A DNA stretch of 64,000 nt, from NCBI GenBank assembly GCA_024280295.1, contig JAJRQK010000021.1:39479-103478 (forward strand), given 5' to 3'. Position 1 is the stretch's first letter. Each line of letters opens with the position of its first letter. The DNA is from Bacteroidota bacterium. GTDB lineage: Bacteria; Bacteroidota; Bacteroidia; Flavobacteriales_D; Crocinitomicaceae. The translations under genes and the position numbers were made by a program. Below the pieces are notes generated by a model. It was given only the letters and a program-made list of their open reading frames with translations. It searched no databases and had not been told where the DNA came from. Below, in pieces: positions 29,746 to 38,687 of this stretch.

Positions 29746-29926
29746 AATCAACCTAGACTTTATCAAAAAATAATCTGTGACCTAACCTGACTACAAACGT
29801 GGAACCTATTTTGTTAGACTCAATCCAGAGGGGAAAAGAAGCATGCGTAGAGTAGTAGAAAATTAACGATCAGATAAGCAGGTAGTAATGTTTTATAGTT
29901 AGAATTTCATTTTACACTGCTGGATT
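29746..29926. other. Intergenic region without recognised gene
   Basis: This is the first part of a 530-base gene-free stretch (29746-30275). It is AT-rich with no open frame longer than a few codons and no recognised promoter. It ends at a strong plus-strand terminator (29927-29958) some 180 bases past the hydroxylase stop, so it is either a long 3' untranslated region or the site of a small RNA. The remainder, 29959-30201, holds only a frame broken by stops. Confidence 0.5.
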
Positions 29927-29958
29927 GGTCGATATCAGAAATGGTATCGACCTTTTTT
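29927..29958 (+). terminator. Rho-independent terminator in the hydroxylase-yqeY gap
   Basis: GGTCGATA (29927-29934) pairs perfectly with TATCGACC (29945-29952) over a 10-base loop, followed by six T. Confidence 0.8.
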
Positions 29959-30201
29959 ATACACCTATTAGTTGAGAGCCTACGTTCGAATCTAAAATGA
30001 AGTCAGAAGATATTGAAATCCAAAATTCAGTCCATTTCGTATATGAAGAAATTGTAAGAGAACGGCAAAGTGAATAGCGGTTAATCATTGAAGTGAAACT
30101 TACTCCATTGTGCTCAATAAGTTTGAGACCATGAGAAGCACTTTTGATAACCATTTGGGAAAACCTAAATTCGATTTTAAAAAATGAATTAACTAGGTAT
30201 A

Positions 30202-30234
30202 AAAAAGCCATGGTCCTGTAAGCCATGGCTTTTT
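30202..30234. terminator. Bidirectional terminator at the end of the dcw cluster
   Basis: AAAAAGCCATGG (30202-30213) pairs with CCATGGCTTTTT (30223-30234), with A/T runs on both sides, so it should work on both strands. It lies about 40 bases past the yqeY stop on the minus strand. Confidence 0.8.
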
Positions 30235-30243
30235 ACTAAAGAA

Positions 30244-30266
30244 CAACTCCTCCAGAAGAGGAGTTG
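30244..30266 (-). terminator. Hairpin directly after yqeY
   Basis: CAACTCCTC (30244-30252) and GAGGAGTTG (30258-30266) form a 9-bp perfect stem with a 5-base loop, 10 bases after the yqeY stop. The T tract behind it is weak, so it may be an mRNA 3'-end stabiliser together with the stronger terminator that follows. Confidence 0.55.
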
Positions 30267-30275
30267 AGTAGAATA

Positions 30276-30725
30276 CTATTTATTAAGCAAAAGTGATTTC
30301 ACAGTATCCGCAATCATTTTTCCATCTGCTTTTCCAGCGAGTTTACCCGAAAGCATCCCCATAACTTTGCCCATGTCTTGAGGCCCAGATGCACCCAATG
30401 TATTTATTACCGCTTCTGCTTCGCTTTTAATTTCATCTTCTGACATCATCTTGGGCAAATATGCTTCAATAATTCCAGCTTGAAACTTCTCAACTGCTGC
30501 CAAATCTTCTCGACCTTCTTTTATATAGAGGTCATAAGTATCTGTTCGCTGCTTGTACAACTTTAAAACAATCTTTGCTTCAGTAGCATCCGTTACTTCA
30601 CCAGAGCCAGATGTGGCTTCTAGCATTATCTTCGACTTAATGTCGCGAAGCACCTCTAGCTTGTCCTTCTCGCGGGCAAGCATAGCCGCTTTGATATCAC
30701 CACTAATTTGATCTACTAATGCCAT
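30276..30725 (-). CDS. GatB/YqeY domain-containing protein
   Basis: 149 residues, the normal length of stand-alone YqeY proteins. The helical N-terminal part (SGDIKAAMLAREKDKLEVLRDIKSKI) and the C-terminal DMGKVMGMLSGKLAGKADGKMIADTVKSLL are diagnostic. The domain resembles the tRNA-binding tail of the GatB amidotransferase subunit, but the cellular role of free YqeY is uncertain. It overlaps the ftsZ stop by one base (TAATG) and closes the dcw operon ahead of two hairpins. Confidence 0.93.
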   Translation of the reverse strand: MALVDQISGDIKAAMLAREKDKLEVLRDIKSKIMLEATSGSGEVTDATEAKIVLKLYKQRTDTYDLYIKEGREDLAAVEKFQAGIIEAYLPKMMSEDEIKSEAEAVINTLGASGPQDMGKVMGMLSGKLAGKADGKMIADTVKSLLLNK

Positions 30726-32293
30726 TAATCTACGTTATCGTGTAAGAATGAATTATTACTATTCAATGAAGTTCCATCCTCATCTTTGGAAACACTTAAT
30801 CGACTAGTGCTATCCTCCTTACTTGGGATAGAATCATCTAATTGTACATTTCGACGCAGGTAGGCTGGCTCATTTTCAAACTCTTGAAGTCCATCAGCCT
30901 TTTTAAGCTTCTGAGTGTATTCTCGAATTCTATCCAGTCTATCTTTAGAGCGTTGTTGTTGCTCTTCAGGTGAAAGAACCTTCTTAGTCTCGGCAGAAGT
31001 ATCAAGTTCCATATCCTCCATGTCATCATCGAGTGTGTATCGCTTCACCTCCTTATCATCTGTATTCGTTTCTTTCTTACTTGCTTCCCAGCTGAAATCC
31101 ATTTCCTTTTGAGGTTCTTTCTTTGTTTCACCCCATCTGTCTATCTCTGGCTCAGATGTTTTCAAGAATGGCTCGTCAGCGGTTTCTTGAGTTGAAATCA
31201 CTTCTCTTGCTCCTTGCCAGATACTACCTTTAGTTGGCGAGTCCATTGGAGATTTGATTTCCGTTGCCTTATTCTCAACATCTAGTGTAGTTACATTTCG
31301 CTCTGGAGCTTTTTCAAATCCTGTTAGAGGTGACGACGTAAATCCTGTTGCTATAACTGTAACACTGATTTTAGATCCAAGATCATCATCTTTTGCATGG
31401 CCAAAGATCACGTCAGCAGTAGATCCTGCAGCATCTTGAATATAATCTGTGATTTCTGTGATTTCATCCATTGTCACTTCATCATCACCATAAGCGATGT
31501 TCAACAATACATACTCAGCACCACTGATGTCGTTGTCATTCAATAATGGAGATTCTAATGCTTGTTCAACAGCCTTGAGCGCACGATTTTCACCTTCAGC
31601 AGCTGCACTACCCATAATTGCAACACCCGAATCTTTCATCACCGTGTTCACATCATTAAAATCGACATTGATTGCTCCTGTTACCGCAATTACTTCAGCA
31701 ATTCCACGAGCAGCAGTTGATACAATATCATCCGCTTGCGAAAATGCTTCTGTAATTGATAAGTTTCCTGTAATCTCGCGCAAACGCTCGTTATTGATAA
31801 TTAAAAGTGTATCAACATTATTACGCATTGCTTCCAAACCAGTTTCTGCTTGAATTCGACGTTTTCTTCCCTCAAAATTGAAAGGTACAGTGACAATTCC
31901 GACAGTAAGAATTCCGAGTTCTTTTGCAACTTGAGCAATCACTGGTGCAGCACCTGTTCCAGTTCCACCACCCATTCCTGCAGTAACAAACACCATTTTA
32001 GTGTCTTTACTTAAGTATTCTCTAATCTCATCGATGTTTTCAATCGCCGCATTCTTACCAATTTCGGGAAGAGATCCAGCTCCACGTCCTTCCGTTAAAG
32101 AAGGTCCAAGCTGAATTTTATGTGGTACAGGAGAAATTTCAAGTGCTTGCAAATCTGTATTACAGACAACAAAATCCACCCCTTTAATCCCCATCTTGTA
32201 CATGTGGTTAACAGCATTTCCGCCGCCTCCACCAACACCAATCACTTTGATGATTGACGAGTTCTCTTCTTTGGGTAATTCAAAATCCATCAT
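30725..32293 (-). CDS. ftsZ: Cell division protein FtsZ
   Basis: 522 residues from ATG 32293. The frame is open to 32356, but that 21-residue extension is encoded by the duplicated hairpin repeat and is unlike any FtsZ N-terminus. FtsZ is the tubulin-like GTPase that forms the division ring. The GTP signature GGGTGTG is at 108-114, with [15 protein letters not shown] at the N-terminus and [13 protein letters not shown] and [11 protein letters not shown] in the core. The C-terminal third is a long acidic linker carrying [10 protein letters not shown] near the end. It overlaps yqeY by one base. The 140-base gap from ftsA is the largest inside the cluster. Confidence 0.97.
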   Translation of the reverse strand: MMDFELPKEENSSIIKVIGVGGGGGNAVNHMYKMGIKGVDFVVCNTDLQALEISPVPHKIQLGPSLTEGRGAGSLPEIGKNAAIENIDEIREYLSKDTKMVFVTAGMGGGTGTGAAPVIAQVAKELGILTVGIVTVPFNFEGRKRRIQAETGLEAMRNNVDTLLIINNERLREITGNLSITEAFSQADDIVSTAARGIAEVIAVTGAINVDFNDVNTVMKDSGVAIMGSAAAEGENRALKAVEQALESPLLNDNDISGAEYVLLNIAYGDDEVTMDEITEITDYIQDAAGSTADVIFGHAKDDDLGSKISVTVIATGFTSSPLTGFEKAPERNVTTLDVENKATEIKSPMDSPTKGSIWQGAREVISTQETADEPFLKTSEPEIDRWGETKKEPQKEMDFSWEASKKETNTDDKEVKRYTLDDDMEDMELDTSAETKKVLSPEEQQQRSKDRLDRIREYTQKLKKADGLQEFENEPAYLRRNVQLDDSIPSKEDSTSRLSVSKDEDGTSLNSNNSFLHDNVD

Positions 32294-32332
32294 TGTATAA
32301 TCGTTAATTGTTATCTTAATATTTAGTTCGCT

Positions 32333-32434
32333 TTCTTGGGCTTCCCGTCCAGCCATCTTTCAAGGAATAAGCTTTCGCTGCCCCCTCTTCTTGGACTTCC
32401 CGTCCAGCCATCTTTCAAGGAATAAGCTTTCGCT
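32333..32434 (-). repeat. Tandem duplicated sequence between ftsA and ftsZ
   Basis: Two 47-base copies (32333-32379 and 32388-32434) differ at one position and are spaced 55 bases apart. The ftsA-proximal copy begins at the ftsA stop codon. On the minus strand the stop region folds as GGAATAAGC-GAAA-GCTTATTCC (32419-32440), a perfect 9-bp stem with a GNRA loop. The second copy repeats GCTTATTCC, so the ftsA end could pair with either. A 31-codon frame (32411-32316) also runs through the unit. Confidence 0.9.
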
Positions 32435-33720
32435 TATTCCTCCTCCGCGAACCATGTTTTTCCCTTCTGAATAATTGTATCGAAGAATGATCCACGTGTT
32501 TTCTCTGAGTGTGTTTTAACTTCTCCAGAACTTGCAGCTTCTGGTGTAGAAGCTGTAGTTGCTTTTTCCAAATCCTCGAACCCTTTCAGAACCAAACCTA
32601 CGCCAGTAGCATACATTGGACTCATCATTGCTTCGCTATTATTATTTGCTAAGTGTTCCGTTGGATAACCGATACGCGTATCCACACCCGTCACATACTC
32701 GAACAATTGAGTAATGTGTTTCAGTTGCGATCCACCTCCGGTGACAACGATTCCGCCTATTAATTTCTTCTCATATCCTGAATTACGAATCTCATAATGC
32801 ACGAGGTCGATAATTTCTTCCATTCTCGCCTGAATAATACTAGCCAAGTTGCGAATTGTAATCTCCTTTGGTGATCTTCCTCTTAATCCTGGAATTGCAA
32901 CCACTTCATTTTCTTGACTTTCACTTGCCAATGCAGAACCGAATTTCTCTTTCAGTTTCTCCGCTTGACGTTTCATAATTGTGCAACCCTCTTTTATATC
33001 ATCAGTTATCACATTGCCTCCAAATGGAATCACAGCAGTGTGACGGATAATACCTTCATGGAAAATCGCAACATCTGTTGTTCCACCGCCTATATCGACA
33101 AGAACAACTCCTGCTTCTTTTTCTTCATCTGTAAGAACAGCATCTGCAGAAGCGATTGGCTCAAGAATAATATCCTTTACTTTTAAACCCGCGCGCTCAA
33201 CACATTTGTGAATGTTCATTGAAGCACCAACATTCCCTGTAATTATATGGAAATTTGCTTCTAAACGAACCCCAGACATTCCGATTGGATCTTTAATTCC
33301 TTGTTCACTGTCGATAATGTATTCTTGCGGAAGAACTGTAATAATTTGTTCTCCAGGAGGCATTGCCAACTTGTACATATCACCAACAAGCTTATCAACA
33401 TCAGATTGCGAAATCTCACTATCGATATTTGTCCGTGTATGAATTCCTCTATGTTGAATGCTTTTAATATGCTGACCAGCGATACCGACATTCACTGTAT
33501 TAATTTTCAGCTCACCTTCAATTCGATTTTGAGCTTCGCCCACAGCACCAGTAATTGATTGAATGGTTTTCTCAATATTCGATACCATTCCGCGCATCAC
33601 ACCAAGAGATTCAGTTTTCCCCATGGAAAGAATCTCGATTTTACCGTGTTCATTTTTACGGCCAACAAAGCAAGCGATTTTCGTTGTTCCAATATCCAAT
33701 CCTACAATTACTTTACCCAT
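32434..33720 (-). CDS. ftsA: Cell division protein FtsA
   Basis: 428 residues, normal length. It is an actin-like ATPase that tethers FtsZ to the membrane. The phosphate-1 motif VGLDIGTTKIACFVG is at the N-terminus. VVLVDIGGGTTDVAIFHEG is the phosphate-2 loop, and the adenosine motif GIVVTGGGSQLKHI is near residue 325. The C-terminus (FFDTIIQKGKTWFAEEE) is the short amphipathic membrane-targeting helix. The last codons and the stop form part of a strong hairpin with the following repeat. It is preceded by ftsQ at an 18-base gap. Confidence 0.96.
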   Translation of the reverse strand: MGKVIVGLDIGTTKIACFVGRKNEHGKIEILSMGKTESLGVMRGMVSNIEKTIQSITGAVGEAQNRIEGELKINTVNVGIAGQHIKSIQHRGIHTRTNIDSEISQSDVDKLVGDMYKLAMPPGEQIITVLPQEYIIDSEQGIKDPIGMSGVRLEANFHIITGNVGASMNIHKCVERAGLKVKDIILEPIASADAVLTDEEKEAGVVLVDIGGGTTDVAIFHEGIIRHTAVIPFGGNVITDDIKEGCTIMKRQAEKLKEKFGSALASESQENEVVAIPGLRGRSPKEITIRNLASIIQARMEEIIDLVHYEIRNSGYEKKLIGGIVVTGGGSQLKHITQLFEYVTGVDTRIGYPTEHLANNNSEAMMSPMYATGVGLVLKGFEDLEKATTASTPEAASSGEVKTHSEKTRGSFFDTIIQKGKTWFAEEE

Positions 33721-33738
33721 TACTATTTTCCTTTTTCG

Positions 33739-34545
33739 CTATTCAGCGGTTGGTTTAGTCTTACATACAATTTGTTCATCGTACTTGAGGCTAATTTCAC
33801 TGTAAGTTTCCCAACCTACACTTGGCATTGCCTCATCGTAAAATATTCGTAACTTCTCAAATTTCGCCTCTACTTCCTCTTCCGTTTCAGCCGATCCGAA
33901 TACGATTTTTTGATCCCCCACAAGCGGTACAAGTATAAAATCTCCGTTCTTTTTTAGGTGCAATTGACCTATCATGAGACGGAAAAAGGGATCATAGCAA
34001 ACATAATCGGAAATTCGATAGATATCATCTAATTTTAGAATACTTATTAAGGAATCATTGTTAATAATCTCAGACACCGAATAACCGTTTTTTCGATCGT
34101 TGATTGCACCTGTCACGACCATCACTCGTGCCGTATGTGTAGGGGTTGTTGAAACAATTTCACCTTCATCATCTAGGTAGAAAGATTCACCTAAAGAATT
34201 GAAAATTCTAGCGATTGGATTGCGCAATTTGACTTCAATTTTCCAAGTGCTTCCAATTTCAGTGAAAACTTTAACCGATTTTACATGTGAAATGTTAGAA
34301 ATAAGCTTTTCTATTCCTGCAATATTTAGATTTTCGCGGATTATTCCATTGTGGAATAAATTCTCACGTTCAAGTAGTTGTAATAATTCGACATCCGTTA
34401 AAAAAGGATTCTCACCAGATTTACTAACAACGATATTAGGTGCGTCAAGTTTACGTTGACTTTGAATTGAACTAACAGTGAACATTAAGGCAATCAAACC
34501 AAGTCCGAACAAACTCCAAAGCGTTATTTTCATCCACCTTTTCAT
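33739..34545 (-). CDS. ftsQ: Cell division protein FtsQ/DivIB
   Basis: 268 residues. A single membrane helix at about residues 8-26 is followed by a periplasmic region. The POTRA-like part contains TDVELLQLLERENLFHNGII and NISHVKSVKVFTEIGSTWKIEVKLRNPIARIFN, which matches the conserved end of the FtsQ POTRA domain. The sequence is divergent, as usual for Bacteroidota, but the position between murC and ftsA supports the call. The start overlaps the murC stop by four bases. Confidence 0.9.
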   Translation of the reverse strand: MKRWMKITLWSLFGLGLIALMFTVSSIQSQRKLDAPNIVVSKSGENPFLTDVELLQLLERENLFHNGIIRENLNIAGIEKLISNISHVKSVKVFTEIGSTWKIEVKLRNPIARIFNSLGESFYLDDEGEIVSTTPTHTARVMVVTGAINDRKNGYSVSEIINNDSLISILKLDDIYRISDYVCYDPFFRLMIGQLHLKKNGDFILVPLVGDQKIVFGSAETEEEVEAKFEKLRIFYDEAMPSVGWETYSEISLKYDEQIVCKTKPTAE

Positions 34546-35933
34546 GTCACGATTAGTCTTTGTTTAATAGTTAAAACAATTCGATCGATATCACCCGCAC
34601 CAATCGTCAAAATAACTCCTTGATTAATCTTTGATAGATATTCTATTGCCTCTGAAGGAGAAAGCAGCTGCTTTTGATTTGCCGTTATTTTATTCAATAG
34701 CGCATCACTTGTAATTCCATCAATTGGATTCTCTCTTGCAGGATAAATCGACAATAGAATCACTTCATCCATCCGACTAAGCGCAGAAGCAAACTCATCG
34801 AAAAAATCACGTGTTCTTGTAAATAAATGCGGTTGAAAAACTCCTGTTATTTTTTTACCAGGATAGAGCAATTCAATTGAGTCTATAAGTGCATTAATCT
34901 CAGTTGGGTGATGAGCATAGTCATCAATATAGACTAAATCATCTGTTCGTAAATGATATTCAAAACGACGTTTCACACCTGCGAACGACTTCAGTGCAGC
35001 CCGGATTTCATTTTCACTCACTCCTAACTTGACACACATTGCGATACAAGCAAGTGCATTTTCTGCATTATGCGTTCCTGGAACTCCTAACTCAACATCA
35101 CTCCACGTTTCATTTGGTAGCTGAACATCCATTCGGAAAACATTTTCTGAGAACCTCAAATTAGAAACCGTAAAGTCAGCTTCAATTGGATGATCAACCG
35201 ATGAAAGCCCATAAGTGATCTTATTAGGAGACGGAATATCAATTGACGTATGCATAACAACAAATCCATTCGGGTCGATCAAGTTGATGTACTGACGGAA
35301 CCCATCGAGAAAAACCTTTGTGTCACCATATATATCGAGGTGGTCAGCATCCGTTGAGGTTACAATTGAGCCAAACGGACTTAATTGTAAAAACGAGCGA
35401 TCAAATTCATCAGCTTCAATAACCGTCCATGGACTCATATCATGCGAAACAAAATTCGAATTAAAATTAGTTGCAATACCGCCCAAAAACGCATTGCATC
35501 CCAATTGAGATTCGTTTAATATATGTGCCAACATTGTACTCGTGGTAGTTTTACCATGCGTTCCGGCAACCCCAAGTGCCTTTGAGTTTCGAGTAATCAG
35601 CCCCAAGACTTCAGCGCGCTTCAAAACAGTATATCCATTTGATATGAAATGATTCAATTCACCCATATCATCTGGGATTGCTGGAGTGTAAACAATCAAT
35701 GTTCTATGGACATCACAATATCTCTCATCAATATTTGTCCCTAGATCATCGAAGTGAATATCGATTCCCTCACTTTCCAGAACAGAAGTTAAAGGAGACG
35801 ACGTTTTGTCATAGCCAGCAACATTTAGGTTTTGATTGTTAAAGTAGCGTGCCAATGCAGACATACCAATTCCACCAACACCTAAAAAGTAAAAATTGTC
35901 AAATGATTTGATATGTACGTTTGGTCGATCCAT
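34542..35933 (-). CDS. murC: UDP-N-acetylmuramate--L-alanine ligase
   Basis: 463 residues. It adds L-alanine to UDP-MurNAc, the first peptide step of peptidoglycan synthesis. The N-terminal nucleotide-binding motif FLGVGGIGMSALARYF, the ATP loop LGVAGTHGKTTTSTMLAHIL, and YIDDYAHHPTEI in the C-terminal half are characteristic of MurC. The start follows the murG stop directly. It lies in the canonical murG-murC-ftsQ order. Confidence 0.97.
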   Translation of the reverse strand: MDRPNVHIKSFDNFYFLGVGGIGMSALARYFNNQNLNVAGYDKTSSPLTSVLESEGIDIHFDDLGTNIDERYCDVHRTLIVYTPAIPDDMGELNHFISNGYTVLKRAEVLGLITRNSKALGVAGTHGKTTTSTMLAHILNESQLGCNAFLGGIATNFNSNFVSHDMSPWTVIEADEFDRSFLQLSPFGSIVTSTDADHLDIYGDTKVFLDGFRQYINLIDPNGFVVMHTSIDIPSPNKITYGLSSVDHPIEADFTVSNLRFSENVFRMDVQLPNETWSDVELGVPGTHNAENALACIAMCVKLGVSENEIRAALKSFAGVKRRFEYHLRTDDLVYIDDYAHHPTEINALIDSIELLYPGKKITGVFQPHLFTRTRDFFDEFASALSRMDEVILLSIYPARENPIDGITSDALLNKITANQKQLLSPSEAIEYLSKINQGVILTIGAGDIDRIVLTIKQRLIVT

Positions 35934-37031
35934 TTAGCTGATTAATTTCTCTAATTCATCAACAATTGATTCTGTTGCCATAGGTCTCCCCAATTTCTCA
36001 ATATTTGTAGATAGTTCTTTGCATTTAGCAGAGTCATCTAACAATTCAAGAACAGCAGGTACCATCCTATCGATAGCTTCAACATCTTTCACTAGAATTG
36101 CCGCTCCTTTTTCAACAAGAGCCATTGCATTTTTCGTCTGATGATCTTCCGCTACATTTGGAGAAGGAATTAAAATCGTTGGTTTCTTTACTAAACACAA
36201 TTCAGAAACCGATATTGCTCCAGCACGAGAGATAACAACATCCGCCATCGCATAAGCCAAGTCCATTCGGTCTATAAACTGAACCTTTTTGATTGCTCCT
36301 AAATCCGTGTTTTTAAGCTCCTCGGTAAGTCGCTCATTATACAACTTCCCACATTGCCACAACACTTGAATTCCAGATAACTTCAACTGATCTAATTTAG
36401 CAATAACACTTTCATTTAAGGTTCGAGCACCTAGACTTCCACCAATGACCAACACCGTTTTTATAGCTGGATCAAAATCATAAAATTTATATGCCTCACC
36501 TTTCTTCCCGTCGATCATAACCATATCACGGCGAGTAGGATTCCCTGTTAAAACAATCTTCTCTTGAGGGAAAAATCGTTCCAAACCATCATAAGCAACG
36601 CAGATCTTCTGGACACTTTTAGAAAGGATTTTATTTGTTTTCCCAGGAAATGAATTCTGTTCTTGCACCATTGATGGTACTTTTTTCATCGTAGCTGATT
36701 TGAGTAGCGGTCCACTTGCATACCCTCCGACACCAACAGCAACTTCAGGGTTGAATTCTTTTACGATTTTCCGTGCTTTCAACAAACTACCGATGATTTT
36801 GAAAGGAAGGATGAAATTCGACAATGCAAATTTTCGTTTGAACCCAACAATGGGTAATCCTTTAATCGTATATCCAGCTGCTGGAACTTTTTCCATTTCC
36901 ATTTTACCCTCAGCGCCAACAAACAAAATTTCTACATTCGGATTTCTTCGTTTCAACTCATCAGCAATTGCAATAGCAGGGAAAATATGCCCACCTGTGC
37001 CACCGCCAGAAATTATTACTTTTTTGATCAT
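35934..37031 (-). CDS. murG: UDP-GlcNAc:lipid I N-acetylglucosaminyltransferase
   Basis: 365 residues, normal length. It transfers GlcNAc to lipid I to make lipid II on the inner face of the cytoplasmic membrane. The glycine-rich N-terminal GGGTGGHIFPAIAIADELKRR is at residues 9-29. VGVGGYASGPLL, VLVIGGSLGARTLNESV and VVISRAGAISVSELCLVKKPTILIPSPNVAEDHQTKNA hold the UDP-GlcNAc-binding residues. It starts three bases after the ftsW stop. Confidence 0.97.
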   Translation of the reverse strand: MIKKVIISGGGTGGHIFPAIAIADELKRRNPNVEILFVGAEGKMEMEKVPAAGYTIKGLPIVGFKRKFALSNFILPFKIIGSLLKARKIVKEFNPEVAVGVGGYASGPLLKSATMKKVPSMVQEQNSFPGKTNKILSKSVQKICVAYDGLERFFPQEKIVLTGNPTRRDMVMIDGKKGEAYKFYDFDPAIKTVLVIGGSLGARTLNESVIAKLDQLKLSGIQVLWQCGKLYNERLTEELKNTDLGAIKKVQFIDRMDLAYAMADVVISRAGAISVSELCLVKKPTILIPSPNVAEDHQTKNAMALVEKGAAILVKDVEAIDRMVPAVLELLDDSAKCKELSTNIEKLGRPMATESIVDELEKLIS

Positions 37032-37034
37032 ATA

Positions 37035-38213
37035 TTAGACTGATTCGAGAATTAATTCATCATCTTCTTTCGCTGCTATTTTCTGCTGTTGGGCAGAGAT
37101 TGACAAAACAATTCCCAATGCAACGCAAGTCATCATCAAGGCAGACCCTCCCATTGCAAGTAAAGGCATGTTTTGTCCAGTTACAGGGAAAATTCCGGCG
37201 CAAACAAGCATGTTAACCGTTGCTTGACTCAGCATCAACATACCAATACCGATACAGACATACGTTTCAAATAGCTTTTTTGAATTCAAGCCAATTCGCA
37301 TAATTCGATAGAGAAGAATGAGATAGATTAAGATCAATACTATGGAAGAAATTAGTCCGAATTCCTCTACAAAACTCGCGAAGTAAAAATCAGCATACGC
37401 CTCTGGAATAAACTCTTTAAGCTTGCCATTTCCTACTCCACGTCCGAACAATGGTCCGCCATTATAAATGGCGAGCTGTGCATTATTCGCCTGTGCATTT
37501 TCAATTACATTTTCTTCATCTGAAACTCTATTAACAATTCTATTCTCCCAGGTTTGATAACGAGGAAGTAAATTCAATTCAGGTGCAGCTTTGTGAACAA
37601 GCACAATGAACACAAGCAGCAATACACCACCACCAACAAGAGCAAATATTTTTGAGAATGGAATCCTACCGAGAAACAGTAGCATCAACGAAACGCCAAA
37701 CAAAATAGCAGCAGTAGAAAAGTTGTCCTTAACGATCAAAGCACAAATAACCACAATTGGAAGAACAACAGGAAAGAACCCTTCCTTCCATTTATTCAAT
37801 TTCCCTTTCTTAGCAACAAGCAATCTCGAAACATACAGAACTAATGCCAGTCGCGCAAAATCCGACGCTTGAAATGTCAGTCCAACAAAAGGTACACGCA
37901 CCCATCTTCCTGCATTATTTACTCTCACACCAAAAAAGAGCGTAAATATTAATATCGCAACAGAGAGATAAAAAGCAAATTTTGCTGCTTGATTAAAGTA
38001 CTTAGGATCCTTTTTATGAATCCAGTACATTGCTCCAAGTGCGATTCCAACATAAATCAAATGTTTAAATAAATATCCAAATGGAGTACCGCCTTCCACT
38101 TTCACCAATATCGGCACAAAGCTATAGACAGTAACCAACGAAAATGCTAGCATGAGTAGAGTTATCACCCAGATCACCGCATCACCTTTAAGATATTTAA
38201 GTACTTTATCCAT
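37035..38213 (-). CDS. ftsW: SEDS-family lipid II polymerase FtsW
   Basis: 392 residues with about ten membrane helices. FtsW polymerises glycan strands with its partner PBP (FtsI) at the septum. SEDS motifs are visible: GVRVNNAGRWVRVPFVGLTFQASDFARLALVLYVSR, IVKDNFSTAAILF, and the C-terminal FPVTGQNMPLLAMGGSALMMTCVALGIVLSIS. RodA is the alternative, but placement between murD and murG indicates FtsW. Its ATG directly follows the stop of the unknown MurD-domain-like gene with no gap. Confidence 0.95.
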   Translation of the reverse strand: MDKVLKYLKGDAVIWVITLLMLAFSLVTVYSFVPILVKVEGGTPFGYLFKHLIYVGIALGAMYWIHKKDPKYFNQAAKFAFYLSVAILIFTLFFGVRVNNAGRWVRVPFVGLTFQASDFARLALVLYVSRLLVAKKGKLNKWKEGFFPVVLPIVVICALIVKDNFSTAAILFGVSLMLLFLGRIPFSKIFALVGGGVLLLVFIVLVHKAAPELNLLPRYQTWENRIVNRVSDEENVIENAQANNAQLAIYNGGPLFGRGVGNGKLKEFIPEAYADFYFASFVEEFGLISSIVLILIYLILLYRIMRIGLNSKKLFETYVCIGIGMLMLSQATVNMLVCAGIFPVTGQNMPLLAMGGSALMMTCVALGIVLSISAQQQKIAAKEDDELILESV

Positions 38214-38687
38214 TTAATTCCAAGTCTTCAATCGAAGTTCTATTAATTCTTTAACTGGTGTCCAATTATTCACAGGTAGCGAATACAAGAAAACTCGTTC
38301 GCGTTTTTTCATTGCGGATAATAATTCCATTGCATCTTTGACACCGTAAACGGATGCAACAGATGTTCGTTTTGCTAACCAATCGAAGTTAGGTGATAGT
38401 TTTGCAGAGTCATAAATCACCAAAGATTCGATACTATCAAGTGCATCTTGATGATCATTCACTAAACTTTCAACCTGTCTTCTAGTTGCAAGCCAAATCA
38501 CTTTAAATGGCATAGATTTAAGCACAGCTGCGAGAGCATTCACCTCAGGATTCACCCAAGAGAACACATCCATTCCAGCATTTTTGCCGTGTGCTTTCAT
38601 TGAGTATAACTCACGAGCATCCTTCAGTCCTGATTCGCGCGATTGAAGCAGTTTATTATCTGTTATGTCTTTAATCAGCTTACTCAT
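38214..38687 (-). CDS. Uncharacterised protein between murD and ftsW, resembling an isolated degenerate MurD C-terminal domain
   Basis: 157 residues, no signal peptide or membrane segment. It is not a recognised member of the standard dcw gene set. Its start overlaps the murD stop by one base (TAATG) and its stop abuts the ftsW ATG, so it is translated as part of the cluster. Residues 50-150 follow the layout of domain III of the upstream MurD: EVNALAAVLKSMPFKVIWLATRR against NINSTWFALESMNNPTVWIVGG; then SIESLVIYDSAKL against KVKAIICLGKDNE; then DAMELLSAMKKRERVFLYSLP against EAVAWGYRLASTDETVLLSPA. The catalytic DSKATN segment is not conserved. A partial gene duplication turned accessory or regulatory protein is inferred. 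Confidence 0.75.
   Translation of the reverse strand: MSKLIKDITDNKLLQSRESGLKDARELYSMKAHGKNAGMDVFSWVNPEVNALAAVLKSMPFKVIWLATRRQVESLVNDHQDALDSIESLVIYDSAKLSPNFDWLAKRTSVASVYGVKDAMELLSAMKKRERVFLYSLPVNNWTPVKELIELRLKTWN

Noticed and set aside
29997..30220. Plus-strand frame starting MKSEDIEIQNS with two in-frame stops, perhaps an eroded gene
   Set aside because: The remaining pieces match nothing recognisable, and a broken frame of this length can occur by chance.
29957..30226. 89-codon minus-strand frame in the hydroxylase-yqeY gap
   Set aside because: It spans from one terminator hairpin into another, has no recognisable domain or promoter, and its residue composition is not protein-like.
32294..32356. 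21-residue N-terminal extension of FtsZ
   Set aside because: It is translated repeat sequence; the normal FtsZ start MMDFELP lies at 32293.
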